Source: Armillaria gallica (lineage: Eukaryota; Basidiomycota; Agaricomycetes; Agaricales; Physalacriaceae). Taken from it: a stretch of DNA of 64,000 bases. Under the pieces are notes generated by a model that saw only the letters and a list, made by a program, of their open reading frames with translations, was not told the origin of the DNA and made no database searches. Made by a program: the position numbers and the translations under genes. Location: contig JBANDB010000016.1 of the NCBI GenBank assembly GCA_037576215.1, forward strand, positions 1,736,001-1,800,000, written 5' to 3'. How positions within the stretch are numbered: the first letter of the stretch is position 1; each line of letters opens with the position of its first letter. This document shows positions 23,422-34,464 of this stretch, piece by piece.

Positions 23422-25395
23422 GCGTTCCCTCTGCAATTGTGCATGACGGGTGACAAGGCCAATGGAGGTGCGTATAACGACCATCGTTGCTTCCACCCGT
23501 TTCGAGATATGAGTAGGGACTGTACTCGGAACCGTAGGAAAGTTTGACGCCGACACCGTACTCGCTGCACTCAGTCTTGAAGTTTAGCCGTTAGCTGATG
23601 GAAATAAACTGTGCGAAAACTCTACGCACCTGCATAACTGAAGCCCACTTAGCGCTACCCTACAAACAACTTCTTTCATTCATAAGTAATCGAGGGAAAC
23701 GATCTCTTTAAAAAGTGCGTCAGGAAAAAGAGCAAGAGCTTGACTGAAAAACTTTACCTTTTCCTAATCGACTCGAGCTCGCCGTGGCTAGTATCAGTCA
23801 GTAAACCACCGGCTTAAATCAAGCTTGCGCTTACCACCAGATTCACTAGTGTCCGCTCAGATCTCTGGACGCCATACCCGCGCCTCGCCCATACTCAAAA
23901 TTCGCTACCCTGATATGAAACGAGTCGGTAATGTCTTTGCCGTCAGCGCAAAAGACACCTTACCTTGCCTTCCTGCCGTTCACCAGGCTCTGCCTTTGAT
24001 GCCATACATCCTGAGTTTGCGGTGGGTAAAATGTCGTCGCCGCCGTCTTTGCTTGCCTTCGGGACATATGCATGCAGCTGACGAGTCAAAAGCAGAAGCA
24101 TCTTGCGAGACGATCCACTAGTGTCATGGGAGAGTTTGCGCGTCGACAATGTGACAATATTCGTAGCCTTGAAGCCTAGGCTGATAGTGACGACTAGTTA
24201 GCGATATCAAGGAGAGTGTGAGTTGCGTACACACCTAGCGAACCCAGCACCATCCAAACGTTGAATTAGGGCCGGATTACGGCACACGTTTCTGGGAAGG
24301 TAGCTGCGCAGAAATTCGTAAGGAGGGAAAGGATGAGCTTTGATATTAACAGCTTGCCTCGTTCTATCATTCCAGCGGCGTGTTGATCAAATTGGTATTC
24401 ATAGTATTTTTGTCTTGAACTGAGAACACGGGAGGAATCAAAGTCTTGAGGAATGGAGACACCAACGCGTTAGTGCGGGTATATCGTGGTCGTGAGCAAA
24501 AAGCCAAATCAAAAACTGATGGCGATCACGAGATCACACTCAGCTTCAGCTTCAGCACCGACGAGGAGTTCAAAGTTAAAGAAAAACCCATCGATGGAAC
24601 GTGGCACGACGAAGATAATCATCGATACCTAGTGAGAAAATGAGTAGGATGACGCAGGAGATGGAAAATGAGGAGGGAGGCCACGAAGAATAGGTGAATT
24701 ATGTACTTACGAACCCGGCGGTCAACGATCAGTGTACTGGGAGATGGGGTTTGGGGCGAGGCGACGTCTACTGATCCGTGAGTACAGTTACTCAGTACTC
24801 ATGAACCTTCCGTTCCATGACTAACTTTTCTTTCCAGCGAAAATTGTTGAAGGAGCACTCCGAGAGCAAACTCTAATCACTCAACATTTTGACGGCCAGC
24901 TGCTTTGAGGGACGCTTTCTTGGGCACCGATGCTGGACATGCAGCGCTCAACTCTGAAGAAAAGCAAAAGTAGACAACGAGAGTCATGGTCAAAATCACC
25001 TACCCGTACCCTCCATTTTTCTTCTTCCACGTATAATTTTCAACTTTCAGCAAAAGTACACGGGATTGTATCTGCCGGACATTTTTACTTTGCGTCATAT
25101 GGTCTTATAATGTACCCTTGACGATAAATTAACTCGAAGTACAGGCCGCATACTCGTTCTCTTCTCAGTTGACAGTTGTCGCTTACCTTATACTCAGTGT
25201 TGGAGGATATCCGTATCGTATACCATTTCTTTATCTTTTATCGCTCGTTCCTACTTACCATTTATATATCATACCGCACCCCTGTCCTTACTCGATCACT
25301 ATATAGCTCAGCCGTCGATATCCTTGTACTTCAGTCGTTTCACCTTCGCTGTGCCCGACTGAGGTACGTATACCTTACCGTCTCCAGTCTATAAC
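23422..25395. other. Conserved repeat tract without assignable gene (copy 1)
   Basis: Matches 39308-41342 and 50850-52830, and in part 56380-56960. Short frames recur in all copies (23943-24149 -, 24446-24643 +, 24930-25121 +) but none carries a known motif or a clean exon chain. Confidence 0.45.
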
Positions 25396-28050
25396 TTACT
25401 CACATTCACTCATAGATCCTTACTTATATCCTTTGTCTTTACTCAGAATCTGAACAATGACCACCCTTAATACCAATACGCTTGAGCATCAACGTAACAT
25501 GCTAGTCGTCTTGGTGTTTACACGAGGCTTCCATAGCTCCTAACACTACCATAGGCGAGATCGTTGAATCGGCTTGGGTGCCTTGATGCCATCTGCCACA
25601 ATTATTGCTAGAACTACGACAACAACGTGACAACGATAGCGAGCTACATAAGGTGCACTACAGAGAAGTTCTTGAAACAAGAAACAATGCTGCTACGGTA
25701 GTACCTAGTCCGACTAACATTTGTGGTGTGAGACTATCACACGTGATCGCGACGCGCATATTAATAAGTTTTGAACTTCGACATCAACCACTGCTACTCC
25801 TCGATGCACTCAAGCTACGAAGGCCGGACATTCGCTGCCACTGCCAACAATGCATATGACACGCAACTAGGCAAATTATCCTCCATCATTGCCCAAGGAC
25901 AATGGCGGTAATCAGCGAAGAGGACGGGCGATCACGATGGAGTTATCCTAACAACCATAGCGCGCATCTCGGTGATGAATCACTATCAGGTGCTCCTCAA
26001 TGATCGCGTCGCTCGGCCCTAGTCTATTCCTACAAATATCCCTTCCTGAGTACTTAGGTGAGGACAACGCCGAGAGAGATCTCATAAGAGAAAGTGCCTC
26101 GTCTTCGGAGTTCGTAGTGCAGGATTCGAAATAACCATTACTTAATACAGACATCAGATGGGCGCCAAAATTGGTAGTAGCGTGCTCACCAAAGCATAGA
26201 GACCGTCTGTATACCTTTCAGGAGCTTGAACGTTCGTGGTAGAGGTGGATGGGCTGTGAGTTGATCTGGGAGATGTGCTGGCATCCAACCGTTTTCCCAG
26301 GGTTTTCCTTATGCAACGCGCAGAGGCGTGGACACCAAGTACTTGGAGATACGAAGTTTCAACGTCTCATTTTTGTTTGAGGATAAGCCGCCGACGTATC
26401 ACATGGATTAGAACCATGTTCGACGGAGGTAACCATCACTCCCTGCTACCCTTCTTGTAGGATAGCCGTCCGAATCAGAGCGACGCGCCAGTGTACGTTA
26501 GGCGACTGCAGGCAGGGATGAATGAAGCGACCGTTTGGGAAGAGAAAAGAATCGTTGTCGTCTAGCTCGCATTCACTTTGAGTCGCAGTAGGAGAAACCA
26601 GTTGGAGGCCAGAGTAAGTAGATTGTCCACGAATTCCTGGCAAGTGAAAGAACAAGTCTCGTATGACAGAATTTTGGTTGAATATCTCTGTCGACCAGCT
26701 ATAAAATATGTGGTTGATGTGGGATATTCGAGTTTCTCATGGCGGATAGTTAGTCGTCGTTTGGTTCCCATACGGATTTACTTACGTGTTTACTTATTCC
26801 GCGGGGATTTCGTAGTATATAAGCTAGTATATTTCGTAGTTAGTCCCCATGTCGCGTTTGCCACAGATGTAAACCCTTTTTGCCACTCACTTCATTTGAG
26901 AACGGCCCCGCGATTCTAACAGTTGATAGCCTCCAAGTCGTGGTCAACGCGGTGCAGTCCTGAGCTTGCCGGGCGCGCTCGAAAAGGGAGGTGTACCTGA
27001 TTACCTCATACGGTTCCTTCTCATTCTACCATTTCCCTTCGACTCCTCAGCACATTGATTATGACTTGGTTACACGCACTCCAGACCACCGACTGACATA
27101 ACCCAAGAGCCTGCTATTCGGAAGTTCTGTTTGGCTGGAACCCAAAGGCCGACAGCGGGAGTTTGAGCCTGGGGAAGGAGGCTTGCCAACGAAGACCCGT
27201 CGTGATTCTGACCCAGCGACTGGGCACTCGTTTTGCCAAGGTTTTCAGAAGGAAGGATCTGCGGTGGGCGACCGATCTCGTAAACTAATGTCGGGATAAG
27301 ATGTGGGGTGCACACCCGGAGAGGGTGCAGGAGGAAAGCGTAAGTTCAATTGAAGCTTGGCTTCCGTAGAGTTTGATCTCATTGTTATACAGTTGCATTC
27401 GCTACGTCGCGTCGCAACAAAATCGGATCATCCCTTCTTCATGACCCTCGCGCCAGCCGATTTTTCTTGCGACGCGACGTAGCGAATGCGTGAGAGCAGG
27501 ACGGCTGCGAGAGAGGTTCAGACTAACCTGAAGGGACAGGCAAAGGATACGGTATGGAGTAGAAGGAGTTGCATTGGGATGCGGCGAATGCGCTTATCGA
27601 CCTCAATCCACCCCATCCTGCGACTAGTCCACCGAGTGCACTGCGACCAGATAAATCGTCAAATTCCTACATTACAGATAGCGCCGCTCGTAATGTGCGA
27701 ATACCCTGATGAATATGGCGAATTTAGGACCCCCACAGCTTTTGTGTTCTGGGGTTTACGGATGTGTTCACAGTCGCGTAGGTGATACAGAGCATATCCC
27801 AGTTTTCTTCATACAGGATTTAAAATCCTGACGAAGTGCTGCCCAGGTTAGACCCTGCTACTACCATCATGTTGTGTTGCCGTATGAAACACTCTACATA
27901 CCAGAGTGGACTATGTTTTATCTGGCGGTGATCTTGCGGTATACATAAAAAGTGTGATTGTCGCCCGAAACATGACGGAGGTCGCCCCATAGGTGGGAAC
28001 GTTGAAGCTAGACCGAGTGAGAAGCCTCTTCATGACAAACACGAAGGACC
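25396..28050. other. Spacer between copies 1 and 2, no gene recognised
   Basis: Unique relative to the array. ORFs at 26578-26919 (+), 27070-27315 (-) and 27486-27785 (+) have no motif and compete with other open frames. Confidence 0.4.
27395..27489. repeat. GC-rich 32-bp inverted repeat
   Basis: The arms 27395-27426 and 27457-27489 are reverse complements except for about two positions (core CGCTACGTCGCGTCGCAA), with a 30-bp loop. It could form a strong hairpin in DNA or RNA. Confidence 0.85.
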
Positions 28051-28059
28051 TTGGTGGAG

Positions 28060-28600
28060 TGAGGGACATTTTCATTGTATTTTGATCATTCCCACGACAT
28101 GTATGCTGTCAGTGTAGTTCACGTCAAAGTCCACGATTAGCGAACCTGTCAGCTACTGAGAAGAATGTAAATGCGAGAGACGAGGTGACACATACCATAT
28201 TCTGGACATGAAGTGAACCTCACAATGGGTACCTTGGCGTGAATCCGCACCTAGGCCATTGGGCGTCGTCAACAGTCCGTCCGTGTCGGATTGGTCCCGC
28301 AGTCTGGACAGCAGCCTCTTGATGTCATACGTTCTGCTATGCCGGCTAGGCCCAGTCCCTGGCAGAACAATGAGCTCGAGAAAAGAAGGAAGAAACTCGA
28401 CGACGTACAGAACAAGAATAGTTAACTCGGTCATAACGCTCCCTCCCAGTAATAGCTGACAGCAATTTCAATGAAGTGAAAGACCTTCTCGCGGAAATGG
28501 ACTTGTTCAAAGGTCGGTTCGGCATAGGAAGAGTGGATGATGATTTCCTTGTGGAGTCTGTCACCTGTGATATAAATCACGAAAGGAGCTGGGTTACACG
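28060..28600 (-). pseudogene. Dispersed gene remnant, copy a (unknown family)
   Basis: On the minus strand: an exon containing SSYAEPTFEQVHFREKVFHF and EIAVSYYWE; ELTILVL followed by a GT-AG-like intron; then RLLSRLRDQSDTDGLLTT and GTHCEVHFMSRIWYV. The same order and intron position occur on the plus strand at 57740-58260, at about three-quarters nucleotide identity by eye. Two independent copies with the same exon pattern support a former gene. I recognise no domain. Confidence 0.5.
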
Positions 28601-30390
28601 AAAGCTGTCCACAGCGCGCAGATTTCTGGTATATGTGAGGCCGACGAGGTCATCACGTAGTTACATGGGATGCCACGACGGTCATCTTCCTGAGTTGAGT
28701 TGTAGGATATGGCTCGTTCATTGGCATATGGGACTCGGGGCACCGAGCATCGTGAAGATCAGGAAGAAGTAGCAAGTATGCTGTGGAGATGGTGGTGGTT
28801 TGTGATCGAGCCTCAAAAATCGTGAGAATTGTAAACACGGTCACGCTGATCTCAACCCACATCCACCTTCACAACATGAACGCCATCCCGCACATCATCT
28901 CTTCACGCGGTAAAGGTAACCTTGACGTCAGGACAACAGCCGGCAAAGCAAAACAGACCAACTAAAATCGTGCGTTGCCATTGCCCTAGCCGCAGGGTCA
29001 GAGTCCTCTAATTCAAAGCAAAGGTTCCCTTGAAGGCCCTGAACCGTCTCGTGAACGTTATAAGAGAGAAAAAAAAGGCTTCACGAGGCGCTTCCGGATG
29101 TTTTCTGTCGCTAATCCTGTCGGGGATACCATCAAGAACGACACGAAACACTGTTCAAAATGTCGCGCCGCGATAGACTGTCTCCCCTTACGACATACGA
29201 ACTCCCACCAATGAACTGAGAAGCTCTCGATAATCTGCCTCTGACCGGTTTCGCTTCAGGTATCAACGTTTAAGTTGGGACATATCGGTGGCGAGGGATA
29301 CATCAAGACGTTGCAGTGCGTATCATCAACTTTGAGAGTCAATTTACGTGCTGGACAACTTCATGTAGAACCGACCAGCTTCAAATGCGACACTTGGAGG
29401 CGACATCGCGGAAAATAACCATCCTGCCAAAAAGCGGAGCCATCTCGAGCTACACATGTAGAGATCACGATGCTGCATATGTATCGACCACCTTCACGAT
29501 TCTGTGCCGCCAGGTGCACATCAGAAGAATGTTACGGGTTGCGCTGCCATTCCCACAACTGTGTGGTATCAAGCCGATGCACAGGCCTTTCTGGTACTCG
29601 GCTCTTCTCTTGATTTAAGTAATCCTGATATATTGACAATGTTGCTCTAGTGCCATGAATATCGACCTTAGGACTGTTCAGGTCGCATAAACGACTACGT
29701 AGATTGTCTTTCACTGTAAGGGGTAATCCCAATCTGTTATAAAGCGTAAGAATACTAATCATCAGGCAGAATTCGCGTCTCCCTTCGTATACCCGCAATA
29801 TCAAGGACCTTAGACACCCTAACCCGGGAAGTGTATCTCTGAGCGGGCATTGACTTTTTTGACACAGCCTCTCCAAATGACCCTTGACGCAGAATGAGTT
29901 GCACCCAAAGTTTATACGGCAAACTTCGTTCGGCGTCTCTTTCCAGACACCTTCAAAGTTCTTGGAACGTGACACCGCTGAGCCTGTCGACCATCGTCTT
30001 TGAATCAGCAGTCCTTGGTACTCGTAATGCAGTACAAAACGCCAGCGCTTATTGCTTTAATCGGGGACACGGGACGAGCGGAAGCTCTGGCTCGTTGTGG
30101 CTTGGAATTTGACAATCTTCTCTTTTCGGGAAAGATCGATCCATCGCCGAGCCAAAGTGGTTAAATCGGCTCGGAAACAAGCGGTGTATCATTCCTCGTA
30201 TCGCCACACAGGTTGTGTACGCGCTCTCGATCTAACTTGGACTTCAACACTGATCTTGAGGCTTGGCCCTTGAAATGTGCTTTACCCTGCATTTCATCGC
30301 GCGCTCGCTTTCCCGGCCTCACGTCGGTTTTTTCTTCTCTGAAATGCTTCGTCTTTCACTTGTGTATCGTAGCAGGGGAGTACGAAGCGG
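28601..30390. other. No gene recognised
   Basis: The largest ORF is 29532-29975 (-), 147 codons, Cys- and Arg-containing with no recognisable motif. It has no partner elsewhere in the window, so I leave it uncalled. Confidence 0.4.
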
Positions 30391-30396
30391 TATAAA
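30391..30396 (+). promoter_or_regulatory. TATA box upstream of copy 2 cysteine-rich gene
   Basis: TATAAA about 50 bp before the point where homology to copy 3 starts (about 30438). Copy 3 has different DNA at this position, so the element is copy-specific. Confidence 0.4.
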
Positions 30397-30437
30397 GAGG
30401 TCGCAAAAAGAAGGCTACATTCTCCGGACAGACTCTC

Positions 30438-31113
30438 TCCACCCTCGTCTACCTACTTCTGTCTGACATTCTCGCACTCGTCCATTTCGCTGCCCTCATC
30501 ATCCCTGGCCTCTCCGCTAGCCAGCCAGAAGCAGGGAACACTACCATCCAAGAGAGGAACTACGACGGTTCCTTCGCTCCCTGGAAACTATCTTGGACCC
30601 GAACAAGCGCTGTCCAACAATCGTCCCAGAGTATCGTCCTGCCTAGATGACGTGCGACTTCGTTGTCTGATCCTGATTACCTTCGAATAGCCTGTCTGCG
30701 GATTCGAGTGCCCCTCCCAATGGTCCTACGACAAGTGCACCTGGGAGCTGTTCGTTGACCGGTATGACCGGAAGGGCTAGAAGCTCGGCAAGCATGTCCC
30801 GTTACGTCGACAAGGTGACCTATAAGATTGGTACTTGCGTTCTTTCGTGATCTAGGCGCTCTCGTTACTTACCTCCTACCGCAGACTGTGGTTGGTCAAC
30901 GACATGCAACTCTTGCCAAGGTTTGTATTTGAAGCTCGTTCTCTTCGACCGTTCATCAACAATGGTTTTTTTTTTGTCTACACCCTCGAGGAAGCTGCGG
31001 AACAGTTCATCTGCGCCCTCTTCGAGGAGATCGTCAATATCGTAACCTGGGAGGATGACTGGGTCGACGATTGGGCTTACTGTAGTTCTTCGTACTGCAA
31101 CGTCAACTACTAG
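30438..31113 (+). pseudogene. Cysteine-rich small (secreted?) protein, copy 2
   Basis: Exons joined by plausible short GT-AG introns give a Cys-rich product: NKRCPTIVPEY; CLDD then (after an intron ending TCGAATAG) PVCGFECPSQWSYDKCTWEL; YVDKVTYKI then (intron 30819-30885, approximate) DCGWSTTCNSC; then (intron to about 31000) FICALFEEIVNIV and a tail with YCSSSYCNVNY and stop TAG at 31111-31113. A hydrophobic N-terminal stretch (ALVHFAALIIPGLSA) could be a signal peptide, but I see no in-frame ATG, and frames shift between blocks (a TAG after DRKG). It is probably a decayed effector-like or structural small secreted protein; I cannot name a family. Confidence 0.4.
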
Positions 31114-31478
31114 GCAACGGGATGATTACGACTTCGTTCGTTCGGACATGTATGATTTTTGGACTTTACGTGTAGGACTTTGTTCATATATATTCGGTTG
31201 TGTCTCCGTGAGCGCCGAAATGTATTTTGACTTGGCTAAACTTACGAATGCCTTTTGAGTCCTGAAAACAGCCGTTTAAGTACGCCATCCCGTTCATGGT
31301 GACGGGAATGCTGACAACTTTGCCTTTCTCAAGGGCACTCTTATTCAAGCGACAATTGAAAATCATCACACCTTTACTTGATGTAGCTCCCCAGTCCTCA
31401 TTGGCCCCCAAAAGGATCCTACAGAATGTTCGTTATCCGCCGGTGGTAGTATACCAATCACCATGTTTTTCTTTGAAG

Positions 31479-32570
31479 GAATATACACCGGCGTAGTGGC
31501 TGTCACCTTATGGGCCATTGGTTTATGCTTTTTGTTTCCTTTGACGTGCATCTCTCTGGTGTGCTATGACCAGCTTCGAGGGAAAAGCCCCAGAATAACA
31601 GGAGACCATATTTTCTAGTGCTTACTATCCTGGTTTTGTATCTTCTGGCGATTGGAGGCCTCTATGGCGAATGGTCAATCACCGTCTCAATGCTTATCAC
31701 TAACAACAGAAGCTTTTGGATGGCATTCCAATATATCGATGGTACTCCCACCGTAGCATGGGTTATAGGTATCACCGCAATTCTGAGCACAATTCTTGCT
31801 GATGGTACGCTGGTATGGAATTGATTGTTCATTATGGGGGAGTTTTGCCTGATAAAGCTCTAGATATGGCGCTGCTGGACTGTCTGGGGCCGGTCATGGC
31901 GCGTTGCGCTCATTCCAATTCTTTGCACTACCTTGGCGGCGAGTATATTATAATCTCAACAACCTTTTCAATGGCTCATCGAGTGTTAACGTAAACACAG
32001 TAAGCAGAGGGATCGTAAGTTATTATGACAATATCGAAGATACACCGCCCCGAGCCCTATACATGTTGAAAATTGTCAACTGGGCCGTGCTATATGCCTC
32101 ACTGATACTGGCAACCCTGCTATGGTGTACGGTTTTCATTATTTATCGTATTCTGAAAGTGGGCGGTGTCACTGCAGGGATGCGTGCATATCATAGAGTG
32201 ATAGAGATGCTCGTAGAGTCTGCAGCTCTTTACTCAGTCGTGCTGGTCATTGTGTTAATGCTGGAAGTTCGTAATGAGTTAGCTGGAGGTTATGTTCAAG
32301 AGGTGGCGGCCGCGGTAAGAGTGCGTCTAACCCTTTTCAACTTGGTCATCGCTACAGCCTTTCTTCTAGGGAATTGTGCCTACAATTTTGGTCGGCCGCA
32401 TTGCAGCAGGACATGCGCGCCCAGACGACTCCTGGAGCGAAAGTACCACGGCATCGTCTCTTCGATTCGGAAATCATTCAAGTTCACAAAATGACGGTGC
32501 TGATCCTGGATGGGACACATCTTCACGCTTAGGACCAGACTTGGAAGGAGGCTCAGAGGGCAGTATGTAG
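31479..32570 (+). pseudogene. Multi-pass membrane protein, copy 2 (5'-truncated)
   Basis: Exons 2-6 of the 333-aa gene are present and open, from GIYTGVVAVTLWAI to the tail GRIAAGHARPDDSW and stop at 32570. The 537-bp deletion removed exon 1, its start codon and most of intron 1 (what remains begins about 31435). Splice sites are those of copy 1. It cannot make the full protein unless a new start is used. Confidence 0.85.
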
Positions 32571-33020
32571 AGAAGACTGAGACTGATAGGAAATTTTCTC
32601 GACGATGGTTTCTCCTTCATTGCTTGACTTTCGTACTCGAGGTCCAGCGCATCACTTTGTACCGAGGTCCGATAACGAAAACATGTCCCTTGTATATCAG
32701 GGTAATCGACAAGTACAGAGCTTCGTTTCTTGTCGCTGTCCGTCGACCGCCGACTCCGTATTGTGGCCCGCCTATAATGGATCCGTCCCATTTCGACCAA
32801 AAGTATAATATCAAAATCTGAACAAAGCGTAAAAAAGGGTAAGAGATAGAGAGCGCCTGAACCACACATGCCCGGTGGTGACTAAGTGGTTCAACGGGAT
32901 ATCTTCGTCACCCAGCCTGCACGTATGCACCACATTCTCGTCAGACACTCAGAGCGGAAAGAACGAGTAGAGAAGAGGGAAAAGAGAAGAATCTACAGGG
33001 GAAGTAACCCCAGTACTGTA
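32571..33020. other. 3' flank of membrane gene, copy 2
   Basis: Collinear with 17976-18400. No gene recognised. Confidence 0.4.
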
Positions 33021-33315
33021 CAATTTCGACCTTAACTTCACATAACATGTCACACGGGCTTGTGAAGTGAAGATAAGCATACCTGATAACATGTCACAAG
33101 ACTCAGTGAAGAGATGAAAGAAGCTCCCAAATTAGCGCCCTTTTCGAGCAAGAAATAACGAAATATACATGTCTTAATTGTATATGCACGTTCCCAGACA
33201 TTTCCATCATACCAGCGATTCAGTTTTATGATGCGGCCTCGACGACTCCACTCTGGGAGCTCAAAGGTGGATTCCATGTCCGTGACCTGTTCTCTTGCCA
33301 ACAGTCGGCCTGTTC

Positions 33316-33738
33316 TAGGGTAGCGCACGAAACCTAGGTTTCGTTACACTTGGGTTTATTACCGGTAAGTTACCGGTAAGTTACTGGTAAGTTACCTCCC
33401 CTCGCTGGAGGGGTTTTCCGTCGAGGTAACTTACACATCATGTGACTGCTTGATAAGCATAAAAATTCAATGCGATTACATGTATATTCCGTATACGTGG
33501 TGCAGGAGTGAATATGCGATGTGTTTAGATGACTTACAGCATCCCCGACACAGAAAAAGTCCTAAAACACGAACACAGACATCCTGAAAGAATAATTTGC
33601 AGCTGCCGCGCGTCCGTCATGTGATTCTGCACGTGATAGGTAAGTAACGGTAAATTACCGTATCAAAACACCCCTTCGGGGAGGGGTCGGTAAAAAAACG
33701 GTAAATTACCCCCCTTGGAGGTTTCGTGCGCAACCCTA
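33316..33738. mobile_element. hAT-like MITE, 423 bp
   Basis: 19-bp terminal inverted repeats TAGGGT(A/T)GCGCACGAAACC with one mismatch, and a perfect 8-bp target duplication GCCTGTTC at 33308-33315 and 33739-33746. The TIR start fits the YARNG rule of hAT elements. Inside, a 12-bp GTTACCGGTAA-type unit repeats three times (about 33359-33396), with matching inverted copies near the right end. There is no coding capacity. Confidence 0.88.
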
Positions 33739-33789
33739 GCCTGTTCGGCAAATCCAGCCATCCAAATGTCACCACTGGGAGTAAAGAAA

Positions 33790-33865
33790 AAGACAATCAA
33801 GCAGGATTGAACTCACGACCTAGAAGCTCAGTCACAACGCAGAACCGCAAGACTACCACATTCAT
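33790..33865 (-). repeat. tRNA-like (SINE head?) sequence
   Basis: On the minus strand TAGTCTTGCGG resembles a Pol III A box. About 40 bp later GTCGTGAGTTCAATCCTGC resembles a tRNA T-arm/B box with one base missing. It is not a functional tRNA. It sits at one end of the 905-bp insertion, as a SINE head would. Confidence 0.35.
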
Positions 33866-34023
33866 ATGTGAAGATCTTCACGGCTGAAGATGTAGCATAA
33901 CATGTCACACCCCGTGAAGATAAGGTCGATGGGCGGCTCGTAGGAAAATATTGTAATGTTGAGAAAGACAGGGTTATTCACGGCTATTGGGAGAAAGGAA
34001 AGCCGTGACTGGCCTCCGACGAT

Positions 34024-34456
34024 CAAGGGGGCGGCGGGATTCAAGAAAGACACATGGCGTACATTTTCGCGTTTAAGGAAGGCCTGGACCCCCCCTCCCC
34101 CCCTCTCCTGCCATATACGGCAATAATATGTACATATTAGGACGGCTTAGTAACACAATCTTAGTTACCGGAGAGATGCCGGTATGTGCCGGTTGAATGC
34201 CGAGAGTTGCTGGGTGGCTACTCTATGTCACTTTCGCAAGGAACACATCTAAGATGAGTCTTTTAGCACTAAACAATCTCTATTCACGTGAAGCCATTGA
34301 AGTAATGCTATATTGGACCACCAGGTAAGTCCTAGAGTATTATATAGCTTAAAATAGGGCATGCAAAGTGTATGTCACTATCGCGTTTAAGGCTCAGACC
34401 CCTCCCCCCCTCCCCCCCTACCCAATGTGCCGGATTTTAGCCGGGCCTCCCCCTTG
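34024..34456. mobile_element. hAT-like MITE, 433 bp
   Basis: Flanked by a perfect 8-bp duplication CCGACGAT (34016-34023 and 34457-34464). Copies 1 and 3 show this sequence without the insertion (18543-18550 in copy 1; inverted context in copy 3). The termini are CAAGGGGGCGGC and its complement with one mismatch, fitting the YARNG rule. Two C-rich subterminal blocks, each after CGCGTTTAAGG, lie near both ends. No ORF. Confidence 0.88.
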
Positions 34457-34464
34457 CCGACGAT

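Larger units (their letters stand above)
16169..25395 (+). repeat. Tandem unit, copy 1, main part
   Basis: Collinear with about 31307-41342 and about 42390-52830. It starts immediately after the 15.9-kb insertion and ends about 25395, where similarity to copy 2 stops just after GTCTCCAGTCTA. Confidence 0.92.
33021..33925. mobile_element. 905-bp insertion in copy 2
   Basis: Absent from copies 1 and 3, where about 50 bp of unit sequence lies instead. Both ends carry CATAACATGTCACAC followed by a GTGAAG(TGAAG)ATAAG motif in direct orientation. A third ATAACATGTCACA lies at about 33083. The left end (TGTACAATTTCGACC) matches the start of the element at 41343. It contains a nested hAT-like MITE and a tRNA-like stretch. 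The class is uncertain; a SINE-like or composite non-autonomous element is possible. Confidence 0.6.

Noticed and set aside
33790..33865. A functional tRNA gene
   Set aside because: Only box A- and B-like strings are present; the T-arm lacks a base and no acceptor stem pairs. At best it is a tRNA-derived SINE head.
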